A DNA stretch of 64,000 nt from an uncultured Christensenella sp. (GCA_905193155.1 CAJJNQ010000008.1:1-64000), one strand, 5' to 3'. Shown: positions 7,718-16,592, numbered from the stretch's first letter. Numbers and translations are program-made. Notes: a model not told the origin generated them from the sequence alone.

Positions 7718-9099
7718 CGATGACGGTTTTCCAGCTCGGCGTAGATGTCGTCCCAGCACATTCCCTGATCGGCCAGCAGCACCGTCAGATGATACATCAG
7801 ATCGGCTACCTCGAAGCTGACCTCCTCACGGCTGCGGTTCTTGGCGGCGATCAACACCTCGGCAGCCTCTTCGACCACCTTCTTGCCGATTTTGTCCACG
7901 CCCTTGTTCAGCAGCGTATTGGTGTAGGAACCTTCCTTGGGATGCGCCTTGCGGTCAAGCACCTGATCGTAGACCGATTGGATGATGCGCATGCCCATAG
8001 AGGAGGAGCGCCCGCCCGGCAGCGTCAGCAGGGGATTGAAGAAGCAGGAGTAATTGCCCGTGTGGCACGCAGCGCCCTGCTGATCCACTTTCAACAGAAT
8101 CGCGTCGCCGTCGCAATCATAGCGCACCTCGCGGACGTGCTGATAGTGCCCGGAGGTTGCGCCCTTGACCCACAATTCCTGACGGCTGCGGGAGAAATAA
8201 GTCGCCAGCTTCGTGCGCAGCGTCAGGGTCAGCGATTCGCGGTTCATGTAGGCGAGCATCAGCACCGTGCCGGTCTGCGCGTCCTGCGCGATGGCGGGCA
8301 CAAGCCCCTTTTCATCGAACTTGATCGCATCCAGGTCGATCTCGTCCTTGTGCAGCACGGGAATGCCCTGTGCTTCCAGATAATCTTTGACCTGGGAAAT
8401 CGTCAGTGCGCCGCTGTGGAATACGCCTGCCGCCAGCACGCCCTTGGCGCCTGCCTTCGTCACGGCGTCTGCAAAGTGCGTAAGTTCGCCTGCGCCGCCG
8501 GAAGCAATGACCGGCAGGGAAGAGGCCTGCGCCGCGATGCGCGTGGCTTCCAAATCATAACCCGTGCGCGCGCCGTCCTGCATGGTCGTCAACAAAATCT
8601 CGCCTGCGCCCCAGGCTTCAAGCTGCCGGATCCAGGGTTTCAGCTGTTTGCCGGAAGCCTTTTGCCCTGCATCCATGACCTCGTATTCGCCCTGTGCGTT
8701 CTTGAATACATCCACCAGCGCTGCGGTTGCGTTCACGCCGTATTTGTAGCTTACGCGGCGCACAACCTCGTCGTTGTGCAGCGCGGCGGAGCCGACGCCC
8801 ACCTTGGATGCGCCTGCGGCCATCACCGCGTCCGCATCGTCCAGGCTTTTGATGCCGCCGCCCACGCACAGCGGCACCGTGCAGTGCGCCGCCGCAGCCT
8901 TGACCATGTCCAGATTGGTCTTGCGTCCCTCGGTGCTGGCGGAAATATCCAGCAGCCAGATTTCGTCCGCGCCTTCGGCACAGTAGCGCTCGATGCATTC
9001 AATCGGGTCGCCCGCGTCCTTCATGTCTTTGAAGTGTACGCCCTTGACCACGCGGCCGTTTTGTATATCCAGGCAGAGAATGACTTTGATCGCATCCAT
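7714..9099 (-). CDS. hisF-hisIE: HisF-HisI-HisE fusion (imidazole glycerol phosphate synthase cyclase / PRA-CH / PRA-PH)
   Basis: The 461-aa product joins three histidine enzymes. Residues 1 to about 248 are the HisF (beta/alpha)8 barrel, with catalytic Asp11 in CLDIQNGRVVKG and the phosphate sites IASGGAGELTHF and LAAGVFHSG. About 252-360 is HisI (cyclohydrolase), with DCDGDAILLKV and ACHTGNYSCFF. About 370-461 is HisE (pyrophosphohydrolase), with KVVEEAAEVLIAAKN and ADLMYHLTVLL. HisIE fusions are common; adding HisF to the front is unusual. The HisF loop normally reading DRDGTKSGYD is shortened to QDGARTGYD. The start at 9099 is set by a GGAGG site inside the end of hisA. The longer open frame to 9339 only overlaps hisA. 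Confidence 0.93.
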   Translation of the reverse strand: MDAIKVILCLDIQNGRVVKGVHFKDMKDAGDPIECIERYCAEGADEIWLLDISASTEGRKTNLDMVKAAAAHCTVPLCVGGGIKSLDDADAVMAAGASKVGVGSAALHNDEVVRRVSYKYGVNATAALVDVFKNAQGEYEVMDAGQKASGKQLKPWIRQLEAWGAGEILLTTMQDGARTGYDLEATRIAAQASSLPVIASGGAGELTHFADAVTKAGAKGVLAAGVFHSGALTISQVKDYLEAQGIPVLHKDEIDLDAIKFDEKGLVPAIAQDAQTGTVLMLAYMNRESLTLTLRTKLATYFSRSRQELWVKGATSGHYQHVREVRYDCDGDAILLKVDQQGAACHTGNYSCFFNPLLTLPGGRSSSMGMRIIQSVYDQVLDRKAHPKEGSYTNTLLNKGVDKIGKKVVEEAAEVLIAAKNRSREEVSFEVADLMYHLTVLLADQGMCWDDIYAELENRHR

Positions 9100-9104
9100 G
9101 CGGT

Positions 9105-9815
9105 TTAATCCTCCAGTTTTAAGGCTTCCGCCAGTGTGAAATTGCCGTTGTAGAGCGCTTTGCCCACAATCGCGCCCGCGCAGCCCGCATCGCGCAGCGC
9201 ATAAAGATCGGAAAGCTGCCCAACGCCGCCGGAGCCGATGATGTTCATGCCGGTCTGCTCGATCAGCTTGCGGGTCGCTTCCACATTGGGACCGGTCTGC
9301 ATGCCGTCGCGGCTGATGTCGGTATAGATGATGTCGCAAATGCCGATTTGCTTCATTTTCAGTGCAAGCTCCACCGGCGTGACTTCAGATTTTTCCACCC
9401 AGCCGCGCACGGCGACCAGACCGTCCTTGGCGTCGATGCCGCAGGCGATTTTTCCGGAAAAACGCGCGCAGGCTTCTGCCGCAAGATCGGGATTTTCCAG
9501 CGCAGCCGTGCCCAGTATCACACGGGAAACGCCCATCTCGATGCGGCGCGCAATGCCTTCCATCGTGCGGATGCCGCCGCCCAGCTCCACCAGCAGCCCG
9601 GTTTTCTTGACGATCTCCTCGATTAGGGGCAGGTTCTGACTCTCTCCGTCAAATGCGCCGTCCAAATCTACAACGTGCAGATAGGTTGCCCCCTGATCTT
9701 TCCAGTTCATCGCCGCGTTCACCGGCGCACCGTAATCGGTCACGTTGTCGGCAAGGCCTTGCACAAGGCGCACTGCACGGCCGTTTTTGATGTCAATCGC
9801 AGGATAAATCTGCAT
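9105..9815 (-). CDS. hisA: ProFAR isomerase HisA
   Basis: HisA isomerises N'-(5'-phosphoribosyl)formimino-5-aminoimidazole carboxamide ribonucleotide to PRFAR. The 236-aa barrel begins MQIYPAIDIKNGRAVRLVQG, with the catalytic aspartate in PAID, and carries IYTDISRDGMQTGPN with the second catalytic aspartate and the phosphate-binding IIGSGGVG. AAGGAGGA precedes the ATG. hisF/IE starts six bases beyond its stop, so the two are probably translationally coupled. No hisH gene lies between hisB and hisA, its common place in Firmicutes. Confidence 0.96.
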   Translation of the reverse strand: MQIYPAIDIKNGRAVRLVQGLADNVTDYGAPVNAAMNWKDQGATYLHVVDLDGAFDGESQNLPLIEEIVKKTGLLVELGGGIRTMEGIARRIEMGVSRVILGTAALENPDLAAEACARFSGKIACGIDAKDGLVAVRGWVEKSEVTPVELALKMKQIGICDIIYTDISRDGMQTGPNVEATRKLIEQTGMNIIGSGGVGQLSDLYALRDAGCAGAIVGKALYNGNFTLAEALKLED

Positions 9816-9836
9816 AAGGTTCCTCCTTAAACGGTT

Positions 9837-10418
9837 TTACAGCACGCCCTTGGTCGAGGGAACACCCTTGACGCGCGGATCAATGGCTGCTGCATCGCGC
9901 AGCGCGCGGGCAAAAGCTTTGTACATTGCCTCGATCATGTGGTGCGTGTTGCGGCCGGTGGTTTTCAAGTGCAGCGTCAGCCCGGCTGCAACAGCGACTG
10001 CGCGGAAGAACTCTTCACATAGTTCGCTGGCATAATCGCCGCACATCGGCGCGGGCAGCTCTGCCTCGTATTCGAGATAGGGACGGCCGCTGATGTCCAG
10101 CGCGCAGAAGGAGAGGCTTTCATCCATCGGCATAAAGCACGACCCAACGCGGCGAATGCCCTTTTTATCACCCAGCGCCTGCGCGATGGCTGCGCCGAGC
10201 ACAATACCCGTGTCCTCTACCGTGTGGTGGCCGTCCACTTCCAGATCGCCCTTGACGCGGACCGTCAGGTCAAACAAACCGTGCTTGGCGACGGCAGAGA
10301 GCATATGGTCAAAAAAGCCGATGCCGGAGTGTACGTCGGCATGGCCCTCGCCGTCGAGCTGGATCGAGACAAAAATATCCGTTTCGCCCGTTTTGCGGGC
10401 CTGTTCCCCGATGCGCAT
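9837..10418 (-). CDS. hisB: Imidazoleglycerol-phosphate dehydratase HisB
   Basis: This 193-aa monofunctional enzyme removes water from imidazole glycerol phosphate. The manganese-binding repeats are visible as FFDHML (with HSGIG before it), DGHHTVEDTG, and NTHHMIEAMYKAFARAL. There is no HisB-N phosphatase domain. The start is set at 10418 by AAAGGAGG; an in-frame ATG at 10448 would overlap hisD and has no good ribosome site. Confidence 0.96.
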   Translation of the reverse strand: MRIGEQARKTGETDIFVSIQLDGEGHADVHSGIGFFDHMLSAVAKHGLFDLTVRVKGDLEVDGHHTVEDTGIVLGAAIAQALGDKKGIRRVGSCFMPMDESLSFCALDISGRPYLEYEAELPAPMCGDYASELCEEFFRAVAVAAGLTLHLKTTGRNTHHMIEAMYKAFARALRDAAAIDPRVKGVPSTKGVL

Positions 10419-10431
10419 GGCGCTGCCTCCT

Positions 10432-11724
10432 TTAGTTTTCATCTTCAAAGCGAATCACAGCCGAGCGTGCGTGCGCGTCCAGATGCTCCGCCAGCGCAAA
10501 GCGCTCAATGTCGCGATAGCTCTCCTGAAGCTTTTCCCTCGAATAATACACGATAGAGGTCTTTTTGAGGAAGTCCTCCACGTTCAGCGGGGAGAAGAAG
10601 CGCGCCGTGCCGGAGGTCGGCAGCACATGGTTGGGGCCTGCAAAATAGTCGCCCAGCGGTTCGGGAGAGTAGTGCCCCACAAAGCACGCGCCCGCGTTTT
10701 CCACCTTGCCAATGTGCGAGAAAGCGTCCGCAATCGAAAGCTCCAGATGCTCCGGGGCGATGCGATTGGCCAGGTCAAACGCGGTGTCCAAATCTTCTGC
10801 CAGTAGAATTGCCCCGTTGTTTTTCAGCGATGCGGCGGCAATTTCCTGCCGAGGCAGCGCGGCAAGCTGACGGGGCAGTTCTTCCTGTACGGACTTAGCA
10901 AGCGCCTCGGACGTGGTGATGAGCATTGCCGCGGCAATCTTGTCGTGTTCCGCCTGAGAGAGCAGGTCTGCCGCTACATAGCGGGGATTGGCCGTCTCGT
11001 CCGCGATAATCAGCACTTCGGAAGGTCCGGCAACCATGTCAATACCGACATAGCCGTAGACCGCGCGCTTGGCGTTTGCAACATAGATGTTGCCGGGGCC
11101 GACGATCTTGTCCACCGGCGCGATGGTTTCAGTGCCGAAGGCAAGCGCAGCAATTGCCTGTGCGCCGCCGACCTTATAAATTTCCTTGACGCCGCAAAGA
11201 TCCGCCGCAACCAGCATGGCGGGATTGACACTGCCGTCTGCCTGCGGGGGCGTGCACATCGCGATGCGCTTGACGCCGGCCACCTTGGCGGGCAGCACGT
11301 TCATCAGCACGGAGGAGGAGAGCGGCGCGGTGCCGCCGGGGACGTATACGCCGACCTTGGCAATCGGGCGCACCAGCTGTCCCAGCGCCGAATCGGACTG
11401 AAAATCCACCCAGGTCTTTTCCAGCTGCTTTTCATGGAACGCGATGATGTTGTCGCGGCTCTTCTTCATGGTTTCGATCAGCGCAGGATCAACCGCCTTG
11501 TAGGCTGCTTCCACCTCTTCAGGCGCAACGCGCAGACCGTCTGTCGTCAGGCTCACGCGGTCAAATTTGGCAGCGTATTCCACCAGCGCCGCATCGCCGT
11601 TTGCGCGGACGTTGGCAATAATTTCATTGACAGCGCCGGTGACGTCTTTCTGCGTGAGCTGTGAGCGTTCCAGCAGGCGCTTGGGGAGGCCTTCGCCCTT
11701 CTTGATCGGATAAATCGGTACCAT
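10432..11724 (-). CDS. hisD: Histidinol dehydrogenase HisD
   Basis: HisD oxidises L-histidinol to L-histidine in two NAD+-dependent steps with zinc. The 430-aa product has the family length. Visible signatures are the VYVPGGTAPLSSSVLMN segment, DKIVGPGNIYVANAKR, the GPSEVLIIADETANPR segment, and the zinc/catalytic region IAPEHLEL with GPNHVLPTSGTARFFS. Its start nearly abuts the hisG stop, and a GGAAGGATGAGG site lies in the hisG end. Confidence 0.97.
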   Translation of the reverse strand: MVPIYPIKKGEGLPKRLLERSQLTQKDVTGAVNEIIANVRANGDAALVEYAAKFDRVSLTTDGLRVAPEEVEAAYKAVDPALIETMKKSRDNIIAFHEKQLEKTWVDFQSDSALGQLVRPIAKVGVYVPGGTAPLSSSVLMNVLPAKVAGVKRIAMCTPPQADGSVNPAMLVAADLCGVKEIYKVGGAQAIAALAFGTETIAPVDKIVGPGNIYVANAKRAVYGYVGIDMVAGPSEVLIIADETANPRYVAADLLSQAEHDKIAAAMLITTSEALAKSVQEELPRQLAALPRQEIAAASLKNNGAILLAEDLDTAFDLANRIAPEHLELSIADAFSHIGKVENAGACFVGHYSPEPLGDYFAGPNHVLPTSGTARFFSPLNVEDFLKKTSIVYYSREKLQESYRDIERFALAEHLDAHARSAVIRFEDEN

Positions 11725-12381
11725 TTATGCCTCATCCTTCCGCATTTCGATTTGCTTGCGCAGTCCGTCGATAAGGGGACGGATGCTTTTTTCCTTGGTT
11801 TTCAGACTCACGCGGTTGACCACCAGCCGCGCCGAGCAGGTGCAGATTTCCTCAATCACGGAAAGACCGTTGGCTTTGAGCGTTGCGCCGCTTTCCACGA
11901 TATCGAGGATTACGTCCGAAAGCCCGATCACCGGACCAAGTTCAACCGAACCGTTGAGCTTGATGATCTCGATCGAGCTGCCGCGCGTAGCAAAAACCTG
12001 CCCTGCGATGCCGGTATATTTGGTCGCAACGCGGATATGCGCTTTTTTGAGCGGCTCCTGCTTAGCGTAACCGCAGACGCAGATGCTGCACTTGCCGAAT
12101 CCGAGATCCAGCATTTCATATAGGGGACGGTTTTCCTCCATCAGGGTGTCCTTACCCACAATGCCCACATCCGCCACGCCGTGATCGACATAGGTCGGCA
12201 CGTCGCTGGGCTTGACCATGATGTAGCGGTACTTGCCATCTGCGCTTTCAAACACCAGCTTGCGGCTCTTTTCGCGCAGGGGAGAGACGTCAATGCCCAT
12301 ACCTTCCATCAGCTCCATGGTCTGCTCGGCAAGCCGGCCTTTGGCCATTGCGATGGTGATTTGTTCGTTCTGCTCCGTCAT
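11725..12381 (-). CDS. hisG: ATP phosphoribosyltransferase catalytic subunit HisG, short form
   Basis: HisG catalyses the first step of histidine synthesis, joining ATP and PRPP. At 218 aa it is the short form, which lacks the C-terminal regulatory domain and works as a hetero-octamer with HisZ, encoded just upstream. Family segments include IAMAKGRLAEQ, VGIVGKDTLME and the PRPP-binding DVILDIVESGATLKANGL. GGAGGTG precedes the ATG, and the start lies four bases past the hisZ end. Confidence 0.96.
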   Translation of the reverse strand: MTEQNEQITIAMAKGRLAEQTMELMEGMGIDVSPLREKSRKLVFESADGKYRYIMVKPSDVPTYVDHGVADVGIVGKDTLMEENRPLYEMLDLGFGKCSICVCGYAKQEPLKKAHIRVATKYTGIAGQVFATRGSSIEIIKLNGSVELGPVIGLSDVILDIVESGATLKANGLSVIEEICTCSARLVVNRVSLKTKEKSIRPLIDGLRKQIEMRKDEA

Positions 12382-12384
12382 CTC

Positions 12385-13560
12385 TCACACCTCCATAACC
12401 TGCTTGGCGCGCCGAGCCTGCGCCAGTGCCCGGATTGATTTGGGATCGCTCTCGTAGCAAAGCTCTACACTCTTGCCTGTGCTGCGCAGCTCATCCGCCT
12501 TTTTCCAAGCCTTGTCCATCGCGGAATTTCCCAGCACCAGCAGCACATCCAGCGCGGCGGATTCGGGCTTAGCACCCTGGCGATCGAGGGCTTCCAGCAC
12601 ATGTTCGATGCCCATGGCAAATCCGACCGCGCCCAAAGGGCGACCGAACTCTGCCAGCAGACCGTCGTAGCGGCCGCCGGAGATCAGCGGCTGACCGAAG
12701 AAGGGGGAGATACCGCGGAAGATCATGCCCGTGTAATAACCGATGGCGTGCACCATGCCCAGGTCGATGCTGACGTGCTCGCCGTATCCGCAGGCGCAGA
12801 GGATATCGTAGACCGCACGCAGGTTTTCCAGCGCCACGATGCAGCGGGAACACGTTGTCAACTTGCCTGCGCGTTCAAACACCTCGCTGCCGCCGAAGAG
12901 CATCGGCAATTCGCGAATGCGGGAAATGACGGCTTCCGCTGCGCCGCTGCCGCGCAGCAGAAGCTCTATGGCGAGCATGTTCTTTTCTTCTACATAGCCG
13001 CGCACTGTCTCGGTCGTGGCCGCGTCCAGCCCGGCCTCCTCCATCAGCCCTTTGAAGAAATCCACCTGACCGATTTCGATCATGTAGTCCTCAAGGCCTG
13101 CCGCGCGCATCGCGTCCAGCGCCAGCATCACAACTTCGGCGTCCGCCTGCGCACCGCTCAAGCCCATCAGCTCTACACCGCCCTGTGTGAACTCGGCGCG
13201 CTTGCGGGCACTCTTGAGCGAAGGATTCGCATAGGCCGTACCCAGATAGCACAGCCGCAGCGGCAGCGCTTCCTGTGCGAGTTTGCTGCCGGCAAGGCGC
13301 GCAATCGGGATGGTGTATTCCGGCCGCATGACCAGAATTCGTCCCTGGCTGTCAAAGGTCTTGACCATTTCCTGCTGGGAATGCGCACCCACGCCTTGCG
13401 CGAAGGTGTCGTAAAATTCCAACCCCGCAGGGCTGACTTCACGATAGCCGCAGGAGAGGAAACACCCGCGCACTGCGTTTTCCACCGCATGCTTGCGCAC
13501 GCAGTCGTCCATCAAAAGATCCGTCACGTTATTGGGAATTTGCATTTTATGATCGTTCAT
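12385..13560 (-). CDS. hisZ: ATP phosphoribosyltransferase regulatory subunit HisZ
   Basis: HisZ is a histidyl-tRNA synthetase-like protein without aminoacylation activity that activates short HisG and confers histidine feedback. The 391-aa product shows class II synthetase-like motifs: EFYDTFAQG, a motif-2-like RPEYTIPIARL, FTQGGVELMG, and GGRYDGLLAEFGRPLGAVGFAMGIE. It lacks the C-terminal anticodon-binding domain of HisS. It is the first gene of the his operon. The ribosome site before ATG 13560 is weak; ATG 13545 is an alternative start. Confidence 0.93.
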   Translation of the reverse strand: MNDHKMQIPNNVTDLLMDDCVRKHAVENAVRGCFLSCGYREVSPAGLEFYDTFAQGVGAHSQQEMVKTFDSQGRILVMRPEYTIPIARLAGSKLAQEALPLRLCYLGTAYANPSLKSARKRAEFTQGGVELMGLSGAQADAEVVMLALDAMRAAGLEDYMIEIGQVDFFKGLMEEAGLDAATTETVRGYVEEKNMLAIELLLRGSGAAEAVISRIRELPMLFGGSEVFERAGKLTTCSRCIVALENLRAVYDILCACGYGEHVSIDLGMVHAIGYYTGMIFRGISPFFGQPLISGGRYDGLLAEFGRPLGAVGFAMGIEHVLEALDRQGAKPESAALDVLLVLGNSAMDKAWKKADELRSTGKSVELCYESDPKSIRALAQARRAKQVMEV

Positions 13561-13613
13561 CCATCGTCACCGCTTTTCTAATTTATCGTGGTAAAGCAAT
13601 GAAGCATATTGCC

Positions 13614-13641
13614 ATTATAGCATTTTATGCCTGATTGTCAA
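13614..13641 (-). promoter_or_regulatory. Promoter of the histidine operon
   Basis: Read on the minus strand, TTGACA (13636-13641) and TATAAT (13614-13619) are both perfect consensus elements with a 16-base spacer. The predicted leader is only about 45 bases, too short for a histidine T-box, so control may be at initiation. Confidence 0.85.
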
Positions 13642-13742
13642 GTAAGCGGAAGGTTAAGCCTTCCTGATCGGCTTTTGACATAGTCTTGACCTCATATCCA
13701 AATGCAGGATCGCTTGCAAGAAAAAACATTTTAGAATAATGC

Positions 13743-13771
13743 GTGACAAAACGGGAGATTTGTGGTATATT
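13743..13771 (+). promoter_or_regulatory. Promoter for the 65-aa protein
   Basis: GTGACA (13743-13748) and TATATT (13766-13771) are separated by 17 bases, about 70 bases ahead of the start. Confidence 0.5.
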
Positions 13772-13841
13772 ATTAGTGAAAAGAGGGGCGCGAAAACGCC
13801 TGATATCTAAGCTGTTTACCGAGTTATAAGGAGGCTGCATC

Positions 13842-14039
13842 ATGTTTGTGCGCAATATCGAATCGACTTGGGGAAATGCGACGCAGATGAATCTTCTCGA
13901 CAAGCTGGTCTTCCCATATGCGGTACCCAACTGGGGGCATGACAGCGAGATCTCCGAACTGCTCGGAGACCGTGTGAACCTTCAGAGCGAAGAGGACGAG
14001 AATTTCTACCGCAGCGAGGAATTCCTCATCAAAGCATAA
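13842..14039 (+). CDS. Small protein of unknown function (65 aa)
   Basis: I do not recognise this protein. It starts MFVRNIESTWGNATQ, is acidic toward the C-terminus (SEEDENFYRSEEF), and has no signal peptide or membrane segment. It looks like a real gene: an AAGGAGG site at proper spacing, a plausible promoter upstream and a strong terminator directly after its stop. A single aromatic-rich segment (LVFPYAVPNWGHDSE) is the most distinctive part. Confidence 0.7.
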   Translation: MFVRNIESTWGNATQMNLLDKLVFPYAVPNWGHDSEISELLGDRVNLQSEEDENFYRSEEFLIKA

Positions 14040-14061
14040 GCTGTCGTTACAAAAATACGTC

Positions 14062-14093
14062 AAGAGGAGCGGGGTTACCGCTCCTCTTTTTTT
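14062..14093. terminator. Strong bidirectional terminator
   Basis: AAGAGGAGCGG, loop GGTTA and CCGCTCCTCTT form an 11-bp stem followed by T on the plus strand. The minus-strand TVP38 gene ends within it at 14075. Confidence 0.85.
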
Positions 14094-14794
14094 CTGTGTA
14101 TTCTGGAGAGCAGCCAATCCTCCAAACGGCTTCCGTATCGAATGGAACCATATATGGCACCTGCAGCCAGCACAATCAGCACAACCCAGCCCCACGGCGG
14201 CATATTCAGTGCACCGGAACCAACCAATGCGGAAAACACCAACCCCCAGGGACGCGTCAGCAACACCATGACGGCAAACCAGCCCCAGCTGTATCCCGTA
14301 AGCCCTGCCAGCAGGCAGAGCACATCGTCCGGAAAGAAGGGGAAGAGGAACATCAGCGCCAGCGTCATGCGCTGCTTTCCGGCCAATACGTTCAGATATT
14401 TGTCCACAACATCTGCCGGGGCCAGCTTGTTGACCAGCGGCCGGCCGCAGACGCGCCCGATGCCGAAGGCGATCAGAGAGCCGATGAGGATCGCAATCGT
14501 ACTGTAGGCAAGTGCCGGTCCAAAGCCGAACATCGCGCCGCCTGCCAGCGTGGTCACGTTGCCGGGAATCGGGGCGATGATGACCTGCGCAATTTGCAGC
14601 AGCATGAAGATGGCGGGCGCCCATGCGCCAAAGCCGCCGACATATTCCTGTAAAGCCTGCGTGGACTCGAAAATTTTGAAAGCTTCCGTGTCTTTCAGTG
14701 CAAAATAAAGAATCGCCAGCAGCGCGATGATCAATACCGCTGCGAAAATGAGAATCAACGTCTTTTTCTTAGGACGCTTGGGAGAAGAGGCCAT
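14075..14794 (-). CDS. TVP38/TMEM64 (DedA-like, VTT domain) membrane protein
   Basis: This 239-aa polytopic membrane protein has a basic N-terminus, a first span at about 12-32 and a VTT-type core with QVIIAPIPGNVTTLAGGAMFGFGPAL, then FGIGRVCGRPL and FLFPFFPDDVLCLLAGLTGYS. The family includes DedA and the eukaryotic scramblases TMEM41B and VMP1, so a role in lipid scrambling or membrane homeostasis is an inference. The start lies directly after the stop of the upstream D,D-carboxypeptidase gene, so the two probably form an operon. Confidence 0.88.
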   Translation of the reverse strand: MASSPKRPKKKTLILIFAAVLIIALLAILYFALKDTEAFKIFESTQALQEYVGGFGAWAPAIFMLLQIAQVIIAPIPGNVTTLAGGAMFGFGPALAYSTIAILIGSLIAFGIGRVCGRPLVNKLAPADVVDKYLNVLAGKQRMTLALMFLFPFFPDDVLCLLAGLTGYSWGWFAVMVLLTRPWGLVFSALVGSGALNMPPWGWVVLIVLAAGAIYGSIRYGSRLEDWLLSRIHRKKEER

Positions 14795-14797
14795 GAC

Positions 14798-16444
14798 TTA
14801 ATACCTTTCCCGATGATTGTTCGACGGATTGTTTGGGGCAGTGCGCAAACGCGGTCGTCCGGTGGGCTGATCATAATTCGTCCTCGGATGCGAGGTATAG
14901 GGCTCTTCGCGTCCGGTGGGGCGCTGAGAGCGCGGCAGAGGGTTGGATTGCAGGTGCCCGTATTCGCGCTGTGCGCGGCGGCGGCGCACTTCCTCAGTGC
15001 GGCGGGCACGTTCGCGTTCCAGCTTGATACGGTGTGCGCGGCGAATCTCCACGATCAGCCAGATCACCAGGATGAAAAACAGCACTACGGGAATAATGAC
15101 CAGCAGATACAGCGGCGACCAGCCGCCGGTAGAAACATCGTGGGTGACGACCGTCACGCCGCTGGAAGAGGTGGAACTGGATGCAGGCGTGGCGGAAGGC
15201 TCGGTCGAAGGAATCGCCGCAGCAACGGTGCGGCTTGCGGTCAGGTCAAAGGAAACGGGCTCCATCTCACCGTACTGGAAAACCATCTGGCCGACCACGG
15301 AACCCTGCTGCACGGGGGCGGTCACGCCGCCGTCCGGATACTGCGTCTGAATATATTGCGAGAAATTGGAACGAATTTCGTTGGCTTCGCTTTCGGTGCA
15401 AAGGATTGAAGCGGCTTTGCCGTCCGGATCCGAAAGCTCCAGCGAAAGCTGCGCATCGTTGGGATCGGCGGCCTCATTGACCTGAACCGAAAGGGGACTT
15501 GAGGTATAGATTTCGCTCAGCGGCAACGGAGAATACGCCGCAAACGCATAGTCCGCCAGATGCTGCGTGTCGATCCACTTGCCTTCGGTTGTGGAACCGA
15601 AGACCACCGTGATCACGCGCATATCGCCCTTCTGGCTGATGCCCACAAAAGCGCTCTGCGCCGCGTCGGTGTAGCCGGTTTTGCCGCCCAGCATGTATTC
15701 GTACTCGAATTTCTCGCCGCTGCCGGGCAGCATCTTGTTGGTGTTTTTGAAGGAATAGTCGCGCGTTGTGCCGTCCGGCTTTTTGGCGTGGATGGTATAG
15801 TTGCGCGTTCCGATGATTTCCATGAACTCCGGATGCTTGGAAGCTTCCAGCACAATCTTGTAGTAATCCTCGGCCGTCGTGTAATGGTCTTTGTCGGGAA
15901 GACCGTTGGGATTGTTGAAATGCGTGTTGACGCAGCCAAGCTCTGCCGCGCGTTCGTTCATCAGCACGGCAAAATCTGCCGCCGTTCCCGAAACCGCCTG
16001 CGCCAGTGCGACCGCCGCATCGTTTCCGCTTTTGAGCAGCAGGCCGTAGAGCAGTTCGCGCACGGTCAGGATTTCTCCGTCCTCCAGATAGATCGAGGTT
16101 TCGCCCACCATGCAGCTTTTGGTCACGGTGACTTCCTGATCCATGTCCAGGTTTTCCAGCGCCAGCAGCGCGGTCATGACTTTTGTGGTGGAAGCAGGAT
16201 AGATTTTGCGATCCGGCTCCTTGCTGAACAGCACGCGCCCGTTGGAGGCGTCCACCGCGACGGCGCTGGTGGCATAAAGCATATCCGCATTCAGCCGCGC
16301 CGGGTTGGAGGAGGAGTAGTTCGCCGGGGAAGAATTAGGTCTGGCCTTATAGCTTGCCGCCAGGCAGACCTGCGGCAGCAGTGTTAGGGTCAGCAGAAAA
16401 ATCCCCGCTATTTTCAGTTTCCATCGCATTTTTGACAACTTCAA
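14798..16444 (-). CDS. D-alanyl-D-alanine carboxypeptidase with cytoplasmic basic tail
   Basis: This low-molecular-weight penicillin-binding protein trims terminal D-Ala from peptidoglycan stem peptides. The 548-aa product has a signal peptide (about 1-30), the serine motif Ser85-x-x-Lys88 (STTK), Ser139-Gly-Asn141 and Lys255-Thr-Gly. A Ser/Thr/Pro-rich linker leads to a membrane span (VIIPVVLFFILVIWLIVEI). Instead of the usual amphipathic anchor there is then an arginine- and proline-rich tail of about 85 residues, predicted cytoplasmic. Translation probably begins at TTG 16444, preceded by GAGAGG; ATG 16429 is the alternative. Confidence 0.92.
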   Translation of the reverse strand: MKLSKMRWKLKIAGIFLLTLTLLPQVCLAASYKARPNSSPANYSSSNPARLNADMLYATSAVAVDASNGRVLFSKEPDRKIYPASTTKVMTALLALENLDMDQEVTVTKSCMVGETSIYLEDGEILTVRELLYGLLLKSGNDAAVALAQAVSGTAADFAVLMNERAAELGCVNTHFNNPNGLPDKDHYTTAEDYYKIVLEASKHPEFMEIIGTRNYTIHAKKPDGTTRDYSFKNTNKMLPGSGEKFEYEYMLGGKTGYTDAAQSAFVGISQKGDMRVITVVFGSTTEGKWIDTQHLADYAFAAYSPLPLSEIYTSSPLSVQVNEAADPNDAQLSLELSDPDGKAASILCTESEANEIRSNFSQYIQTQYPDGGVTAPVQQGSVVGQMVFQYGEMEPVSFDLTASRTVAAAIPSTEPSATPASSSTSSSGVTVVTHDVSTGGWSPLYLLVIIPVVLFFILVIWLIVEIRRAHRIKLERERARRTEEVRRRRAQREYGHLQSNPLPRSQRPTGREEPYTSHPRTNYDQPTGRPRLRTAPNNPSNNHRERY

Positions 16445-16563
16445 CCAATCCTCTCATCAGGGTATTATTAAAATTAGTATATCACTTTTTTTCCAGCCTG
16501 TATAGTTCCGGCCCGTTACAGATTTGTTTCAGCGCGTCCGGAACGGTTCGGGGCAAGAATTGT

Positions 16564-16592
16564 TTGCATTGCCCCTCTTTCGATGTTACAAT
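16564..16592 (+). promoter_or_regulatory. Sigma-A promoter for the two-component operon
   Basis: TTGCAT (16564-16569) and TACAAT (16587-16592) have a 17-base spacer; the leader is about 80 bases. Confidence 0.65.

Noticed and set aside
7720..9108. A 462-codon open frame antisense to hisF/IE
   Set aside because: Shadow frame without ribosome site or recognisable motif; the opposite strand has three complete enzyme domains.
13561..13620. A histidine T-box leader before hisZ
   Set aside because: The consensus promoter leaves a leader of only about 45 bases, with no T-box sequence or specifier stem.
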